Made by a program: the position numbers and the translations under genes. A stretch of 64,000 nucleotides of DNA from Trichothermofontia sp964536415 (GTDB lineage: Bacteria; Cyanobacteriota; Cyanobacteriia; B231): contig CAZHXN010000005.1 in NCBI GenBank assembly GCA_964536415.1, forward strand, positions 31,321 to 95,320, in the 5' to 3' direction. Below, one piece after another: positions 7,417 to 16,659 of this stretch; the first letter of the stretch is position 1; every line of letters begins with the position of its first letter. The notes below the pieces were generated by a model. It saw only the letters and a program-made list of their open reading frames with translations, did not search any database and was not told the origin of the DNA.

Positions 7417-8763
7417 TCAGATGCTATCAGTGATGCTGCTAAACCGGAATGCCTGCACCCGCACATCCGGCACCACCATGCTCCCAAAACGCTGGCTACT
7501 GCCGAGGGCGTCGAGATCCCGCAACATATCGGGCAGACTTTGGTTAAAGCGGAGATTTTTGACCGGATAGGCAATCTGGCCCGCTTCAATCCAGAAGGTG
7601 CCATCGCGGGTCATGCCGGTAACTTCGAGGGTACGCGGGTTCACATGCTGTACATACCAAGCGCGACTGATCAAAAGGGTGCGATCGCTCTGGGCAATCA
7701 GATCATCAAGGCTGCGGTCACTCCCGGCCATGACCACCGGGAAGAGGGAACCCGTGGGCTGCCGTCCCTGTTGATTAGCCCAATAGCGAGAATAGGCAAG
7801 GGTTTGGGGCACCCCTGCCTGGATAATGGGCAAAACCGGTTTAGGTAGGCCATCGCGGCCAAAGGGCAGGCTTTGCAGCAGGGGGTGAGTGGGATCGCGG
7901 CGTAGGTCAATCAAGGGGCTGAACAGAGGTTCACCCAAGTAGTTCCCGCTGGCTTGCCCCGTGGCATCGATCCGGGACATGAACGATCGCCCCTCATCGG
8001 CACTGCGAGCATCTAGGCTCCAGATGACGTAACTGAGTAAGTCGGCAAAGGCGGCTCCAGTCAAAATCACGGGGTAGACTCCAGGGGCCAAGTCACGCGG
8101 TTGCCGCGATCGTGCCGCTTTCTGGATAACCTGTTCGGTCAAAGTCGCGATCGGTAACGCTTCCCAGGCCCAAGCCGTGCGGTGATCCCAGGCAGACCCA
8201 TCGTCCATGCGAGCCGTGAGATTAAAACTGGCTTCGGTCCAACAGCCCACGGCCCGGAGTCCCAACGAGTTGCCGATCGCCAGTAGGGAGGCTTCCGTAC
8301 TGAAGGTTCCCGCTCCCTCAGCTCCCGCCTGCCGACAGTGATCGCACACTGTCTGAATCACTTGCCCACGGGTAAGCGGCGACAGAGCCGCCGTCGCCGG
8401 ATCAAAGGCAGCAGGGCGATCGCCATAGTCTTGGGGGGGAAGGGGCGGCACCCACTCCGGATCAACGGGGGCAATGCGGGCCAAATCTTCAGAGCGACGC
8501 AGGGTTTTGCGCAGGGCATCGAGATCCAGGTCATTGGTAGCGCTGGCGGCACTGCGTTGGCCAAAACTACTGGTCACCGTCACCTTTAGGTGGGTTCGGC
8601 TCAGGTTCTGGCTCATCTGGTTCTCAGAAAACCGGCCGAGGACCTCTTCCCCCACACTAAAGCTAACAAAGGCCGCGTCAGCAACCGATTCAGCCAGGAC
8701 CGTATCAATCAACGCTAGCGCCTGGTCTTCGCTCGGTAGAATCGGGGCGTTGGTCAGGGTCAC
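7417..8763 (-). CDS. TldD/PmbA family metalloprotease-like protein
   Basis: 448 residues covering the whole TldD/PmbA fold. Visible features are the N-terminal domain with VTVTSSFGQRSAASATNDLD, the middle GVYPVILTGAAFADLLSYVI, and the C-terminal GVPQTLAYSRYWANQQGRQPTGS and LLISRAWYVQHVNPRTLEVTG strands. In E. coli TldD and TldE (PmbA) form a heterodimer that matures peptides. Cyanobacteria usually have two paralogues, and only one is present here. I do not see a clean HExxxH motif, as expected for the PmbA/TldE-type non-catalytic partner. The start overlaps the upstream membrane-protein gene by 4 bases (ATGA), so the two are translationally coupled. Confidence 0.85.
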   Translation of the reverse strand: MTLTNAPILPSEDQALALIDTVLAESVADAAFVSFSVGEEVLGRFSENQMSQNLSRTHLKVTVTSSFGQRSAASATNDLDLDALRKTLRRSEDLARIAPVDPEWVPPLPPQDYGDRPAAFDPATAALSPLTRGQVIQTVCDHCRQAGAEGAGTFSTEASLLAIGNSLGLRAVGCWTEASFNLTARMDDGSAWDHRTAWAWEALPIATLTEQVIQKAARSRQPRDLAPGVYPVILTGAAFADLLSYVIWSLDARSADEGRSFMSRIDATGQASGNYLGEPLFSPLIDLRRDPTHPLLQSLPFGRDGLPKPVLPIIQAGVPQTLAYSRYWANQQGRQPTGSLFPVVMAGSDRSLDDLIAQSDRTLLISRAWYVQHVNPRTLEVTGMTRDGTFWIEAGQIAYPVKNLRFNQSLPDMLRDLDALGSSQRFGSMVVPDVRVQAFRFSSITDSI

Positions 8764-9110
8764 GTTGCTCTCCGATGGTAGCGTAGGCAGCGTTGTAAAT
8801 GAGCAGGCTGGGCGATCGCCCAGCCATTAATCGCCAGACAGACCACCGCTAAGCCACACAGGACAAAGGTAGGGACTTGCACAACCCCGATCGTGAACCA
8901 ACTCAACACATGCAACAACATCAAGCTCGCCCACACGCTGCTGAAGCCAACGGCAGCCCGGACCAGCCACCCCTCGCCGCGCCAACTCACTAGCCCCAGG
9001 ATCACGGAACTGGTGAGCAGGTTAGCCGGGACCAGAAAGGCACAAATGCTCAGACAATGGCTACGGGAGAAATCGGCTAGGGGATGGAAAAGGTGAAACA
9101 TGGAACCCAA
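8760..9110 (-). CDS. Small membrane protein, function unknown
   Basis: 116 residues (or 113 from a second ATG) with three predicted membrane helices at about residues 18-40, 48-70 and 78-100, and a short basic C-terminus. No family motif recognised. It overlaps the TldD/PmbA start codon by 4 bases, which suggests an operon with that gene and acyP. Confidence 0.65.
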   Translation of the reverse strand: MGSMFHLFHPLADFSRSHCLSICAFLVPANLLTSSVILGLVSWRGEGWLVRAAVGFSSVWASLMLLHVLSWFTIGVVQVPTFVLCGLAVVCLAINGWAIAQPAHLQRCLRYHRRAT

Positions 9111-9680
9111 CGAACCGCAGTATAAGGCAACAGGCCTGTTATAAGCTTAGGCAATCATTCTAAAGTATACGCTTCAACAATGATTAACTTTTTTATCAAA
9201 TCGTCAGGATTGGGGGGGTGGATTAGCTGCCCCTATTAGCCTGCCCCTATTAGCCTGCCTGTCAGGCTTGAACCCCCCCATTGGCTGGGGCCACCTGTTA
9301 GGCGATCGTGCCAATCACCGCCCTGGTAGTTCCCTGCCCCACCAAGAACAGTATGATTTCTTTACAATTTTACGATTGCCGGAATGACCGTGAGTTTGAT
9401 ATTTCTTTGATGGAGGAATATTTGGAAACTCAACAAAAATTCCACTTGTAGCGTTTTTCAATCCCCTGAAGGACACAAGCATTCAATAAACAAGGGGCTT
9501 AAGCCTCTGGCCTGTCCTGGACTGATGCCAAAAGGGCTGTATCCGTCGAATTCTGCGCCTGATTCCAGGTTAGGGGTCCTATTCTTATCGCAATGTAAAA
9601 TTTCTTAGAGAACTCCTAAATAAGAGTAAAATATGGTTTTCCCAGAAAACGGTAAAGTAAGATACAGTAGTAAATGAAAA
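9111..9680. other. 570-bp intergenic region upstream of the glutamine riboswitch
   Basis: No convincing gene. It holds a doubled CTGCCCCTATTAGC near 9230-9256 and AT-rich DNA towards 9600-9680, which is where the promoter of the riboswitch transcript should lie. I could not assign -35 and -10 boxes with confidence. Confidence 0.5.
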
Positions 9681-9772
9681 CGTTCATCTTTTTCGGACGC
9701 TTATCAAGTGGTAAAGCCCAGGTAAAGGGCCGAAGAAGACGGAAGTAGGGACCTGTCCCGAAGGAACGCGCC
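9681..9772 (+). promoter_or_regulatory. Glutamine riboswitch (glnA RNA type)
   Basis: The sequence shows the recognisable conserved strings CGTTCATC, GACGGAAGTAGG and CCGAAGGAACGCGCC in the right order. All three stems close. P1 is 9681-9685 with 9764-9768 (CGTTC/GAACG). P2 is 9688-9696 with 9730-9738 (nine pairs, one G-U). P3 is 9748-9751 with 9756-9759 (GGGA/TCCC). This is the glnA motif, an L-glutamine aptamer of cyanobacteria. In Synechocystis it controls gifB, encoding the glutamine synthetase inhibitor IF17. It ends about 48 bases before the ATG of the next gene, a leader position that suits control of translation or early transcription. Confidence 0.88.
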
Positions 9773-9820
9773 TCTATCGACGTTAGATATCTAATTTTGC
9801 CTGGGAGGCGAAGACAGTTT

Positions 9821-10258
9821 ATGAAACTCACATATCGCGGTGTTAGTTACGAGCCAGCCCCCTCAACCCTCCCGGTGGTTGAGGAACCTGTTGGAGGCAT
9901 CTATCGGGGTGCAGTGTGGCGGAGACACCGTCTCCAGCAAGAACCTGCTTTGCAGCCCCCGGTCCAACTCACCTACCGGGGAGTACCCTACGCGGCCCAT
10001 CTTTTCCATATGCCAGAACCCGTTGTGGCAGCAGTCGCTCAGCCAGAGGTGCCTCAAGATATCCTGGCCCAAAGTGCATCTGTGGCCACTTTCCATCTTC
10101 CCCGTAAGTCGAAGCGGGAGTTGCTGAGTGAAACCTGGCAACGCCATCGCCAAAATGTGCGCCTCTCGACGGAACATCGCCTGGAAGTTGCTCGGCAAAA
10201 AGGGGATACGCGGTTGGTGCAAATGCTAGAGCAAGAATTGGCACAGTTGGCGTATTAA
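9821..10258 (+). CDS. gifB: DUF4278 protein, probable glutamine synthetase inactivating factor IF17-like
   Basis: 145 residues from the ATG at 9821, with GGGAGG about 15 bases upstream. The N-terminal half holds three YRG motifs (LTYRGVSYE, GGIYRGAVW, LTYRGVPYA), the mark of DUF4278. The C-terminal half is a basic helix, ETWQRHRQNVRLSTEHRLEV. The QRHRQNVR segment is loosely like the RHHQFIKNR segment I recall from IF7, the short inhibitor that binds glutamine synthetase. IF17 of Synechocystis is about the same length and its gene is switched on by the same riboswitch class. The riboswitch is the strongest argument; DUF4278 proteins without this role also exist, so the symbol is provisional. 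Confidence 0.65.
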   Translation: MKLTYRGVSYEPAPSTLPVVEEPVGGIYRGAVWRRHRLQQEPALQPPVQLTYRGVPYAAHLFHMPEPVVAAVAQPEVPQDILAQSASVATFHLPRKSKRELLSETWQRHRQNVRLSTEHRLEVARQKGDTRLVQMLEQELAQLAY

Positions 10259-10576
10259 GGCCCCGCGAAGGTTAGCCATACAATATCATTGGTATGCTCC
10301 TGATGGTTGTATGCTGGGGGGGGACCTGCGGGCGAACCTCAGTAGGGGGGGGCGGGTTTGTCCAGATTGTCGGTTGACAGGTATTATCTGGGGGCAACCC
10401 GCCCCTACGTCATGGTGGGTATCCCCGATCGGTACGGGAACGATCCTGATCGATAGGGGTCGATGTCCTGATCTGACCCCCAAGGGCGGGTTAGCAAAGA
10501 TGCTTTGTGCCCAGGCAGGATTTAAGGGCAACCTATCCCTTCGGGACGGGGGTTTGGGCGGGATTGCTTGGCCGCA
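10259..10576. other. 318-bp intergenic region with a GC-rich palindromic repeat
   Basis: No gene seen. At 10342-10408 a GTAGGGG...CGGGTTTG arm faces CAACCCGCCCCTAC, a dispersed hairpin type frequent in cyanobacteria. A second partial copy of GGGCGGGTT lies near 10482. The region separates the gifB-like gene from the end of pgm on the opposite strand, so it may also hold both terminators. Confidence 0.6.
10342..10408. repeat. GC-rich inverted repeat
   Basis: Arms GTAGGGG(GGGG)CGGGTTTG and CAACCCGCCCCTAC enclose about 35 bases. It is non-coding and lies between convergent genes. Confidence 0.6.
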
Positions 10577-12211
10577 TTAGGTGATCACGGTAGGTTGATC
10601 CATACCAGTAAGACTGCGAATCTGGGCCACATCGTCTGCGATCGCAATCAGATCTGCAAGGGCGACTTGGGGATCACGATCTTGTTTGCGGGGATCTGGC
10701 TCATAGCTTTCCAGGTACAGCCGGAGGGTGGCCCCTTGGGTACCTGTTCCCGATAACCGGAAGACCATCCGTGAACCGTCGGTAAAACCAAGGCGCACCC
10801 CTTGTTGGGTACTGACGCTGCCATCGATCGGGTCGGTGTAGCTAAAATCATCAGCATACTCAACCTGATAGCGACCGAGGGATTGACCAGCCAGATGGCT
10901 GAGCTTGGCCCGCAGATTGGTGATCAGGGTATTAGCCCGATCGCTATCTATGCCTTCGTAATCGTGGCGGGAGTAGTAATTGCGTCCATAGGTTTGCCAG
11001 TGTTCCCGGACAATGTCTGCTACCGACTGCTGGCGCACGGCCAGGATATTCAACCAGAACAGCACAGCCCAGAGGCCATCCTTCTCCCGCACATGGTTGG
11101 AACCCGTACCAAAACTTTCCTCCCCACACAGGGTGACCTTGCCCGCATCCATCAGGTTGCCAAAGAATTTCCAGCCGGTTGGGGTTTCGTAGCAGTCCAG
11201 TCCGAGTTTAGCGGCGACGTGATCGACAGCTTGGCTGGTGGGCATCGATCGCGCTACCCCGGCGAGTCCCTCGCGATACCCTGGGACCAGCGTCGCATTG
11301 GCGGCCAGGATCGCCAGACTATCACTGGGGGTGACAAAGAAATGATTGCCCAGAATCATGTTGCGATCGCCGTCCCCATCGGAGGCCGCGCCAAAGGCCG
11401 GGGCATTCTCCCCAAACAGGATCTCGACGAGATCATGGGCATAGACCAGGTTGGGGTCGGGGTGACCGCCCCCGAAGTCGGGCAGGGGGGTACCGTTTTG
11501 GACGGTGCCCGCTGGCGCACCCAGACGACGCTCTAAGATGGCATGGGCATAGGGACCCGTGACCGCGTGCATGGCATCAAAGCACATCCGAAAGTCTGAT
11601 CCACTGAGCAACTGCTGGATGCGATCGAAATCAAACAATGTTTCCAACAGGGCGGCGTAGTCCTGTACGGAGTCGATCACCTCGATAATAGTATTCCCAA
11701 GGCGGGATTCTCCCAAGTGATCGAGGTCAATATCAGCAGCATCGAGAATTTTATATTCACGAATTTCCTTACTACGGGCGTAGATGGCTTCTGTGACCTT
11801 CTCCGGTGCGGGTCCGCCATTATCTGTATTGAACTTGACGCCAAAGTCTCCCGTGGGTCCCCCAGGGTTGTGGCTAGCGGAGAGGATAATACCGCCCACC
11901 GTTTTGTATTTACGAATAACGCAGGACGTAGCGGGGGTGGAGAGAATGCCGCCATACCCAACTTTGACCCGTGCAAAGCCGTTAGCTGCGGCCATCTTCA
12001 AGATGATCTGGATGGCTTCCCGGTTGTAGTAGCGTCCGTCGCCGCCCAGAACCAGGGTTTGACCCGCTGGGTTACCGATCGTATCAAAGATGGATTGGAC
12101 GAAATTTTCCAGGTAGTGGGGGGTCTGGAAAATGGGAACGGACTTGCGGAGTCCAGAAGTCCCCGGTTTTTGGTCTGGGAAAGGTTGGGTGGATACGATC
12201 CGAATGTCCAT
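10577..12211 (-). CDS. pgm: Phosphoglucomutase (alpha-D-glucose phosphate-specific)
   Basis: 544 residues, the normal length. It interconverts glucose 1-phosphate and glucose 6-phosphate for glycogen synthesis and breakdown in the cytoplasm. The N-terminus QPFPDQKPGTSGLRKSV is typical. The phosphoserine loop is GGIILSASHNPGG, the Mg2+ loop is SDGDGDRNM, the sugar-specificity loop includes CGEESFGTGSNHVREKDG, and the C-terminal phosphate-binding region is FRLSGTGTQGATLRLYLE. All catalytic elements are intact. It is probably transcribed alone, with uvrC upstream on the same strand about 120 bases away. Confidence 0.96.
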   Translation of the reverse strand: MDIRIVSTQPFPDQKPGTSGLRKSVPIFQTPHYLENFVQSIFDTIGNPAGQTLVLGGDGRYYNREAIQIILKMAAANGFARVKVGYGGILSTPATSCVIRKYKTVGGIILSASHNPGGPTGDFGVKFNTDNGGPAPEKVTEAIYARSKEIREYKILDAADIDLDHLGESRLGNTIIEVIDSVQDYAALLETLFDFDRIQQLLSGSDFRMCFDAMHAVTGPYAHAILERRLGAPAGTVQNGTPLPDFGGGHPDPNLVYAHDLVEILFGENAPAFGAASDGDGDRNMILGNHFFVTPSDSLAILAANATLVPGYREGLAGVARSMPTSQAVDHVAAKLGLDCYETPTGWKFFGNLMDAGKVTLCGEESFGTGSNHVREKDGLWAVLFWLNILAVRQQSVADIVREHWQTYGRNYYSRHDYEGIDSDRANTLITNLRAKLSHLAGQSLGRYQVEYADDFSYTDPIDGSVSTQQGVRLGFTDGSRMVFRLSGTGTQGATLRLYLESYEPDPRKQDRDPQVALADLIAIADDVAQIRSLTGMDQPTVIT

Positions 12212-12329
12212 GATTTACCAAGTGCGATGTAAGGATAGGGCTACTGAATACCAGAAGCCAGTTCCAGCGCCTATCCTCTATTGTCGGACATTGACCTCAC
12301 TTTCTAACGTGATTCCCACTGCATCGCCT

Positions 12330-14402
12330 CTATTCAGGCGATGCGGGGTGAAAGTAATCGTAAATCGCCTGGGCAAGGCGTGGGCCAATACCAGGAACTG
12401 CGGCTAATTGGGTCGGGTTGGCTGCGCGAATGGAATCGAGCGAGCGAAAATGGGCCAATAATTGTTTCTGGCGATAAAATCCTAGGCCGGGAATGTCATC
12501 TAGGCGCGATCGGCGCAGGCGATCGCTGCGTTGCTGACGATGGAAACTGACAGCAAAGCGATGGGCCTCGTCCCGTAAGCGGCGCAGGAGTTGCACGCCC
12601 GGTTGATCGGGATGGGTTGCCAGGGGTAAGGAGTCTCCGGGTAAAAAAATTTCCTCCCGTTGCTTGGCTAAACTGACGACTCGCAAATCACCCAGTAAAT
12701 TTAATTCCCGCAGCACCGCCACCACCGCCGACAACTGTCCTTTACCCCCATCGATCATCACCAGATCTGGTAAATCCGCCTGGGCTTGACCGGACAACAG
12801 CGAGACAACCCGCCCTGAGTGGCCCGATGCGCCAGCGCGACGCGAACCCGACCAGGATGGCTCCGCCGGGTTGGCATACTTGTGAAACCGCCGCCGGATC
12901 ACCTCAGCGAGGCTGGCAAAGTCATCGGAGTGGCCAGCCTTAACGTTCGGATCGCGGATTTTGTAATGGCGATAGTGTTGTTTGGCGGGTAGCCCATTGA
13001 TAAAAACGACCTGGGAGGCAACGGCATCTGCACCCTGAAGGTGGGAAATGTCATACCCTTCGATGCGGTGGGGTAAGCTGGGCAAGTCTAGGACTTCAGC
13101 GAGGTCCTGGAGTGCTTGCAGGGTGCGATCATGGGTCTTTTGGGTCCGTTCCAATTCATAGGCGGCGTTGCGTTCGACCATTTCGAGCAGTTCGGCTTTG
13201 GTTTGTCGCTGGGGGGCAACGATCGTCACTTTGCGCCCTTTGCGCTCACTGAGATAGGCCGCTAGGAGATCTGTTTCCGGCAGTTCGTGCTGGACCAGGA
13301 TTTCAGCAGGAATCTCAACGGGATCGACGGTTTGGTAGTGTTCTTCCAACACCCGTTGCAGGATCATGCCGGCTTCTAGCGATACCGTCTGACCTAGGTT
13401 GGCATCGCCTGGTGGGAAAGGCGTTGGCGGGATAGGCGGGGTTGGCGGGACACCTATCCCAGCAGACGCGGTATCTTGATGGGTAACACTGATGGGAGCC
13501 ACCGGGACTTCAGCCACAAAGCCGAGGCGACCGACTAAGCGTCCGGCGCGAATTTGGAAGAGTTGGATGCAGGCATACTCCCCATTGCTCGCCAGGGCGA
13601 TCGCATCGCGGGAGACAGTATCGTCGGGCAGGGCGACTTTTTGCTCAGCGTTAAGGGATTTCAGGGCTGCGATCTGATCCCGTAGTTTAGCGGCCAGTTC
13701 AAAGTTAAGCGCTGCGGCGGCCTGCTCCATTTGTTGGGTCAGGCTATCCACTAATTCCGACGATCGCCCCTGGAACACCATCGCCACCTTTTGCACGGTT
13801 TTGCGGTATTCCGCCGGGGTAATCAACTGCTGGCAAACACCCGGACAACGCCCGATATCATAGTTTAAGCAGGGCCGATCCTTGAACAGAGGTTGAGGCC
13901 GTTGCCGCAGCGGGAAAATGCGCTTAACTAAGTGGAGGGTGCTGCGCAGGGTGTGGGTATCAACGTAGGGGCCATAGTAGCGATCGCGGGCATGATCGAG
14001 CCGCCGTTTGCGGGTAATAAAAATGCGGGGATAGTCTTCAGACCAGGTAATACAGAGATAGGGATACTTTTTATCGTCTTTGAGCAGCACGTTGAAGTGG
14101 GGTTGATGCTGCTTGACCAAGTTGGCTTCAAGGGCCAAGGCTTCAGCTTCGGTATCGGTGACAATAAATTCGATTTCGACAATTTGGCGCACCATTAACT
14201 CGATGCGGGGGGAGTGGCGTTGGAGTTCCCGGAAGTAGGACCGGACCCGTGTACGCAGTTTTTTAGACTTGCCAATATAAAGGATGCGATCGTCCCCATC
14301 CCGCATCAGATACACCCCCGGTTCAGCCGGGATTTCCCGCAGGCGGGCCTCCAGACGGGTGGGATCTTGGATGAGAACCGTGGCGGGAGGCGTCATCGTC
14401 AT
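12330..14402 (-). CDS. uvrC: Excinuclease ABC subunit C
   Basis: 690 residues. It makes the two incisions in nucleotide excision repair with UvrA and UvrB. Domains in order: GIY-YIG nuclease (PGVYLMRDGDDRILYIGKSK, residues about 28-105), the Cys-rich region (CLNYDIGRCPGVCQQ), UVR motif (LVDSLTQQMEQAAAALNFELAAKLRDQI), UvrC RNase H-like domain with IEGYDISHLQGADAVAS and DLVMIDGGKGQLSAV, and C-terminal helix-hairpin-helix pairs (IPGLGFYRQKQLL, VPGIGPRLAQAIYDYF). Two low-complexity inserts are unusual: TPPIPPTPFPPGD at about residue 325 and a short Gly/Ser/Arg stretch near 525. Confidence 0.97.
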   Translation of the reverse strand: MTMTPPATVLIQDPTRLEARLREIPAEPGVYLMRDGDDRILYIGKSKKLRTRVRSYFRELQRHSPRIELMVRQIVEIEFIVTDTEAEALALEANLVKQHQPHFNVLLKDDKKYPYLCITWSEDYPRIFITRKRRLDHARDRYYGPYVDTHTLRSTLHLVKRIFPLRQRPQPLFKDRPCLNYDIGRCPGVCQQLITPAEYRKTVQKVAMVFQGRSSELVDSLTQQMEQAAAALNFELAAKLRDQIAALKSLNAEQKVALPDDTVSRDAIALASNGEYACIQLFQIRAGRLVGRLGFVAEVPVAPISVTHQDTASAGIGVPPTPPIPPTPFPPGDANLGQTVSLEAGMILQRVLEEHYQTVDPVEIPAEILVQHELPETDLLAAYLSERKGRKVTIVAPQRQTKAELLEMVERNAAYELERTQKTHDRTLQALQDLAEVLDLPSLPHRIEGYDISHLQGADAVASQVVFINGLPAKQHYRHYKIRDPNVKAGHSDDFASLAEVIRRRFHKYANPAEPSWSGSRRAGASGHSGRVVSLLSGQAQADLPDLVMIDGGKGQLSAVVAVLRELNLLGDLRVVSLAKQREEIFLPGDSLPLATHPDQPGVQLLRRLRDEAHRFAVSFHRQQRSDRLRRSRLDDIPGLGFYRQKQLLAHFRSLDSIRAANPTQLAAVPGIGPRLAQAIYDYFHPASPE

Positions 14403-14605
14403 CGGTCATCAATCGGCAACCTAGGGAAAGGGAACTTGTATACCATGATGGTGATGATTAACTCAATAATCAAGGCTGGAGGCCAGATTGCAGTCGTTTC
14501 AGCTTGGGTAATCAATTCCTGGTCAAGGCGAGGGGGCTGGCGTTTGGGAAGGATCAGGAGTTGCATGAGACCCGTACTCAAAGGCTGGTCGATCGCTGGG
14601 AAGGG

Positions 14606-15151
14606 TTAATTCTCAGGCCGGGGAATCAGATCAACCCCATCTCGACCATCAATATCTTGCAAATACACTTTGACCTTCTCTTCCTTAGCCGTCGGCAATT
14701 GGCGACCCGTGAAGTCGGGCTGGATGGGCAAATCGCGATGACCGCGATCGACCAACACAGCCAAGCGAATCGCACTGGGTCGGCCATAGTCGGTAATTGC
14801 ATTCAGGGCTGCCCGAATGGTTCGTCCCTTATAAATCACATCATCCACCAGCACCACCAATTTATGGGCTAAATCAACGGGGAGATCCGTCTTGGCCGGG
14901 GTACGCAAACCAATTTGATCCAGATCATCCCGGTAAAAGGTGATATCAAGGGCACCCACAGGCACGGATATATGCTCTAACACCTCAATTTGGCGAGCCA
15001 ACATCTGGGCCAGGGGAACGCCCCGTGTGTAAATCCCCACCAGGACCAACTGGGACAGATCACCCGCCTTTTCAATAATCTCCGAGGCCATCCGGTTTAC
15101 GGTGCGGCGGAGTTCCTCAGCAGAGAGAATCTCGACAACTTCATGGGCCAT
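14606..15151 (-). CDS. pyrR: Bifunctional PyrR: pyrimidine operon attenuator / uracil phosphoribosyltransferase
   Basis: 181 residues from the ATG at 15151 (MAHEVVEILSAEELRR). The PRPP-binding motif LVVLVDDVIYKGRTIRAALNA and the IGLRTPAKTDLP region identify PyrR. In Gram-positive bacteria it binds pyr mRNA leaders and also makes UMP from uracil and PRPP. In cyanobacteria it may act mainly as the phosphoribosyltransferase, as no pyr leader is visible here. It starts 2 bases after the cobD stop, so both come from one transcript. Confidence 0.94.
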   Translation of the reverse strand: MAHEVVEILSAEELRRTVNRMASEIIEKAGDLSQLVLVGIYTRGVPLAQMLARQIEVLEHISVPVGALDITFYRDDLDQIGLRTPAKTDLPVDLAHKLVVLVDDVIYKGRTIRAALNAITDYGRPSAIRLAVLVDRGHRDLPIQPDFTGRQLPTAKEEKVKVYLQDIDGRDGVDLIPRPEN

Positions 15152-15153
15152 GA

Positions 15154-16158
15154 TTAACTTCGCAGTGACACGATCGAGACTGCGATCAGATAAACCAACA
15201 GCAGCCCCAACCAAATTAAAAAGCAAAACCGGGTCAGTTGCAGTGCCCGATCGACGATCGTGGGCGTAATGGGTTGAATGGGATCGCCTAAATACGGCTT
15301 GCGTTTGACCGTTCCTCTATATATATTAATGCCCCCCAGTTGTACCCCTAGGACCGCTGCATAGGCACATTCACTCCACCCAGAGTTGGGACTCGGATCA
15401 GCCGGAGCATCCCGTTGACAAATTGACCAGATGTGTTTAGGATTGCCCGATAAAATGGCTAGGGTCAAAACTGTCAAACGACAGGGAAGCCAGGTCAGGA
15501 TATCTTCAAGACGGGCGCTAAACCAGCCCAAATCAGTGTAAGGAAGATCGCGATAGCCCACCATTGAATCAAGCGTGCTGGCGGCTTTATAGGCCATTGC
15601 CAGGGGAACAGGCCCGATCGCCGGAATCATTGCCCCTAAACCGGCATAAAAGAGAGGGGCTAACACCCCATCAGTGGCATTTTCCGCGACGGTTTCTAAA
15701 ATCGCTCGTAGAATTTCCGACTCAGTTAGGTGGCTGGTCTCCCGACCCACATAGCGACTTAAACGATCGCGGGCCAACGCCAGTTCCCCCGCCATCAAGG
15801 GCTGCAAAACATCCTCAGCCGCTCGCCTTAAACTGCGTCCAGCGAAACAACTTGCCAACAGAACGATCGCCCCCATCTGCCCCAACCAGGGATGAACCAG
15901 CGCTAAGCTTGCTAGCAGCAAGCCACTGATCAGCGCACTCCCAATCACTAACCCCAGCGCTAACCCAACCCCCGCAAGACGATAGGAAACCCCCAAGGGT
16001 TTTGTTCGCGATCGCGCCAGGAAGAAGCGCGTATAGCGATGGATAATCCATCCCATCCACTGCACGGGATGGGGCCATGACCACGGATCAGCGATCGCAT
16101 AGTCCAAGAGGGCTGCTAACCCCAGAATCATGACTGTATCAACATTTGTACTGGCCAT
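15154..16158 (-). CDS. cobD: Adenosylcobinamide-phosphate synthase CobD/CbiB
   Basis: 334 residues, membrane-embedded, with the family N-terminus LDYAIADPWSWPHPVQWMGW and the conserved SHLTESEILRAILETVAENATDGVLAPLFY region. CobD attaches the aminopropanol arm to cobyric acid in B12 biosynthesis. Other family motifs seen are KAASTLDSMVGYRDLPY and the C-terminal LGGINIYRGTVKRKPYLGD. No cobalamin riboswitch is visible in the short 57-base gap upstream. It sits directly before pyrR. Confidence 0.95.
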   Translation of the reverse strand: MASTNVDTVMILGLAALLDYAIADPWSWPHPVQWMGWIIHRYTRFFLARSRTKPLGVSYRLAGVGLALGLVIGSALISGLLLASLALVHPWLGQMGAIVLLASCFAGRSLRRAAEDVLQPLMAGELALARDRLSRYVGRETSHLTESEILRAILETVAENATDGVLAPLFYAGLGAMIPAIGPVPLAMAYKAASTLDSMVGYRDLPYTDLGWFSARLEDILTWLPCRLTVLTLAILSGNPKHIWSICQRDAPADPSPNSGWSECAYAAVLGVQLGGINIYRGTVKRKPYLGDPIQPITPTIVDRALQLTRFCFLIWLGLLLVYLIAVSIVSLRS

Positions 16159-16215
16159 CGTAAACTGCCCTACCAGACACCCCTAGCAATCATCACTCAC
16201 TAGACGATGAGTGGT

Positions 16216-16659
16216 TTAAACGATAAAGTTAGTTTCTTCCCCTTGGGCAGCCTGCCAACTCCGGGCATCATAATAAAGATCTTCAAGGGAAATGCTATAC
16301 AATGCTTCCTTCAGTTTTTGATGCAGACGATGCCAGAGGGTCACCGTTACCCAGTCACCGGCTTGACTGCTGGTCGACGTAAAACCGGCAAGGGGTTCTA
16401 GCGTCTCACCCACTGCTTCCAGAATTTGCCCAACCGAAATTTGGGCTGGGGGACGGGCCAGTTGATAGCCTCCTTGGACACCCCGCAGCGATCGGACAAT
16501 GCCAACCCGGCGCAACTCAATTAACAGCTTTTCCAAATAGGGAGCCGGAATCTCTTGCCGTTGGGCGATCGTTTTTACCGACACGGGGCCGTAGTCTGGT
16601 TGCAGGCTTAAATCCAGTAACGCCTTCACACTATAGTGACCACGGGTTGTTAATTTCAT
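16216..16659 (-). CDS. Rrf2-family transcriptional regulator
   Basis: 147 residues from the ATG at 16659. The N-terminus MKLTTRGHYSVKALLDLS and the winged-helix region VSVKTIAQRQEIPAPYLEKLLIELRRVGIVRSLRGVQGGYQLAR are diagnostic of Rrf2/IscR regulators. The protein has no cysteine at all, so it cannot hold an Fe-S cluster as IscR or NsrR do. It matches the cyanobacterial cysteine-poor Rrf2 class whose signal is unknown. It is read divergently from the cyAbrB gene. Confidence 0.9.
   Translation of the reverse strand: MKLTTRGHYSVKALLDLSLQPDYGPVSVKTIAQRQEIPAPYLEKLLIELRRVGIVRSLRGVQGGYQLARPPAQISVGQILEAVGETLEPLAGFTSTSSQAGDWVTVTLWHRLHQKLKEALYSISLEDLYYDARSWQAAQGEETNFIV

Noticed and set aside
7312..7848. 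178-codon open frame on the plus strand
   Set aside because: It lies opposite the acylphosphatase and TldD/PmbA genes, whose protein families are clear; its own translation resembles no family.
10802..11536. 244-codon open frame on the plus strand
   Set aside because: It is antisense to phosphoglucomutase, which is complete and conserved. It is a by-product of the GC-rich code.
15154..16215. Cobalamin riboswitch upstream of cobD
   Set aside because: Only 57 bases separate cobD from the next gene and no B12 box is present.
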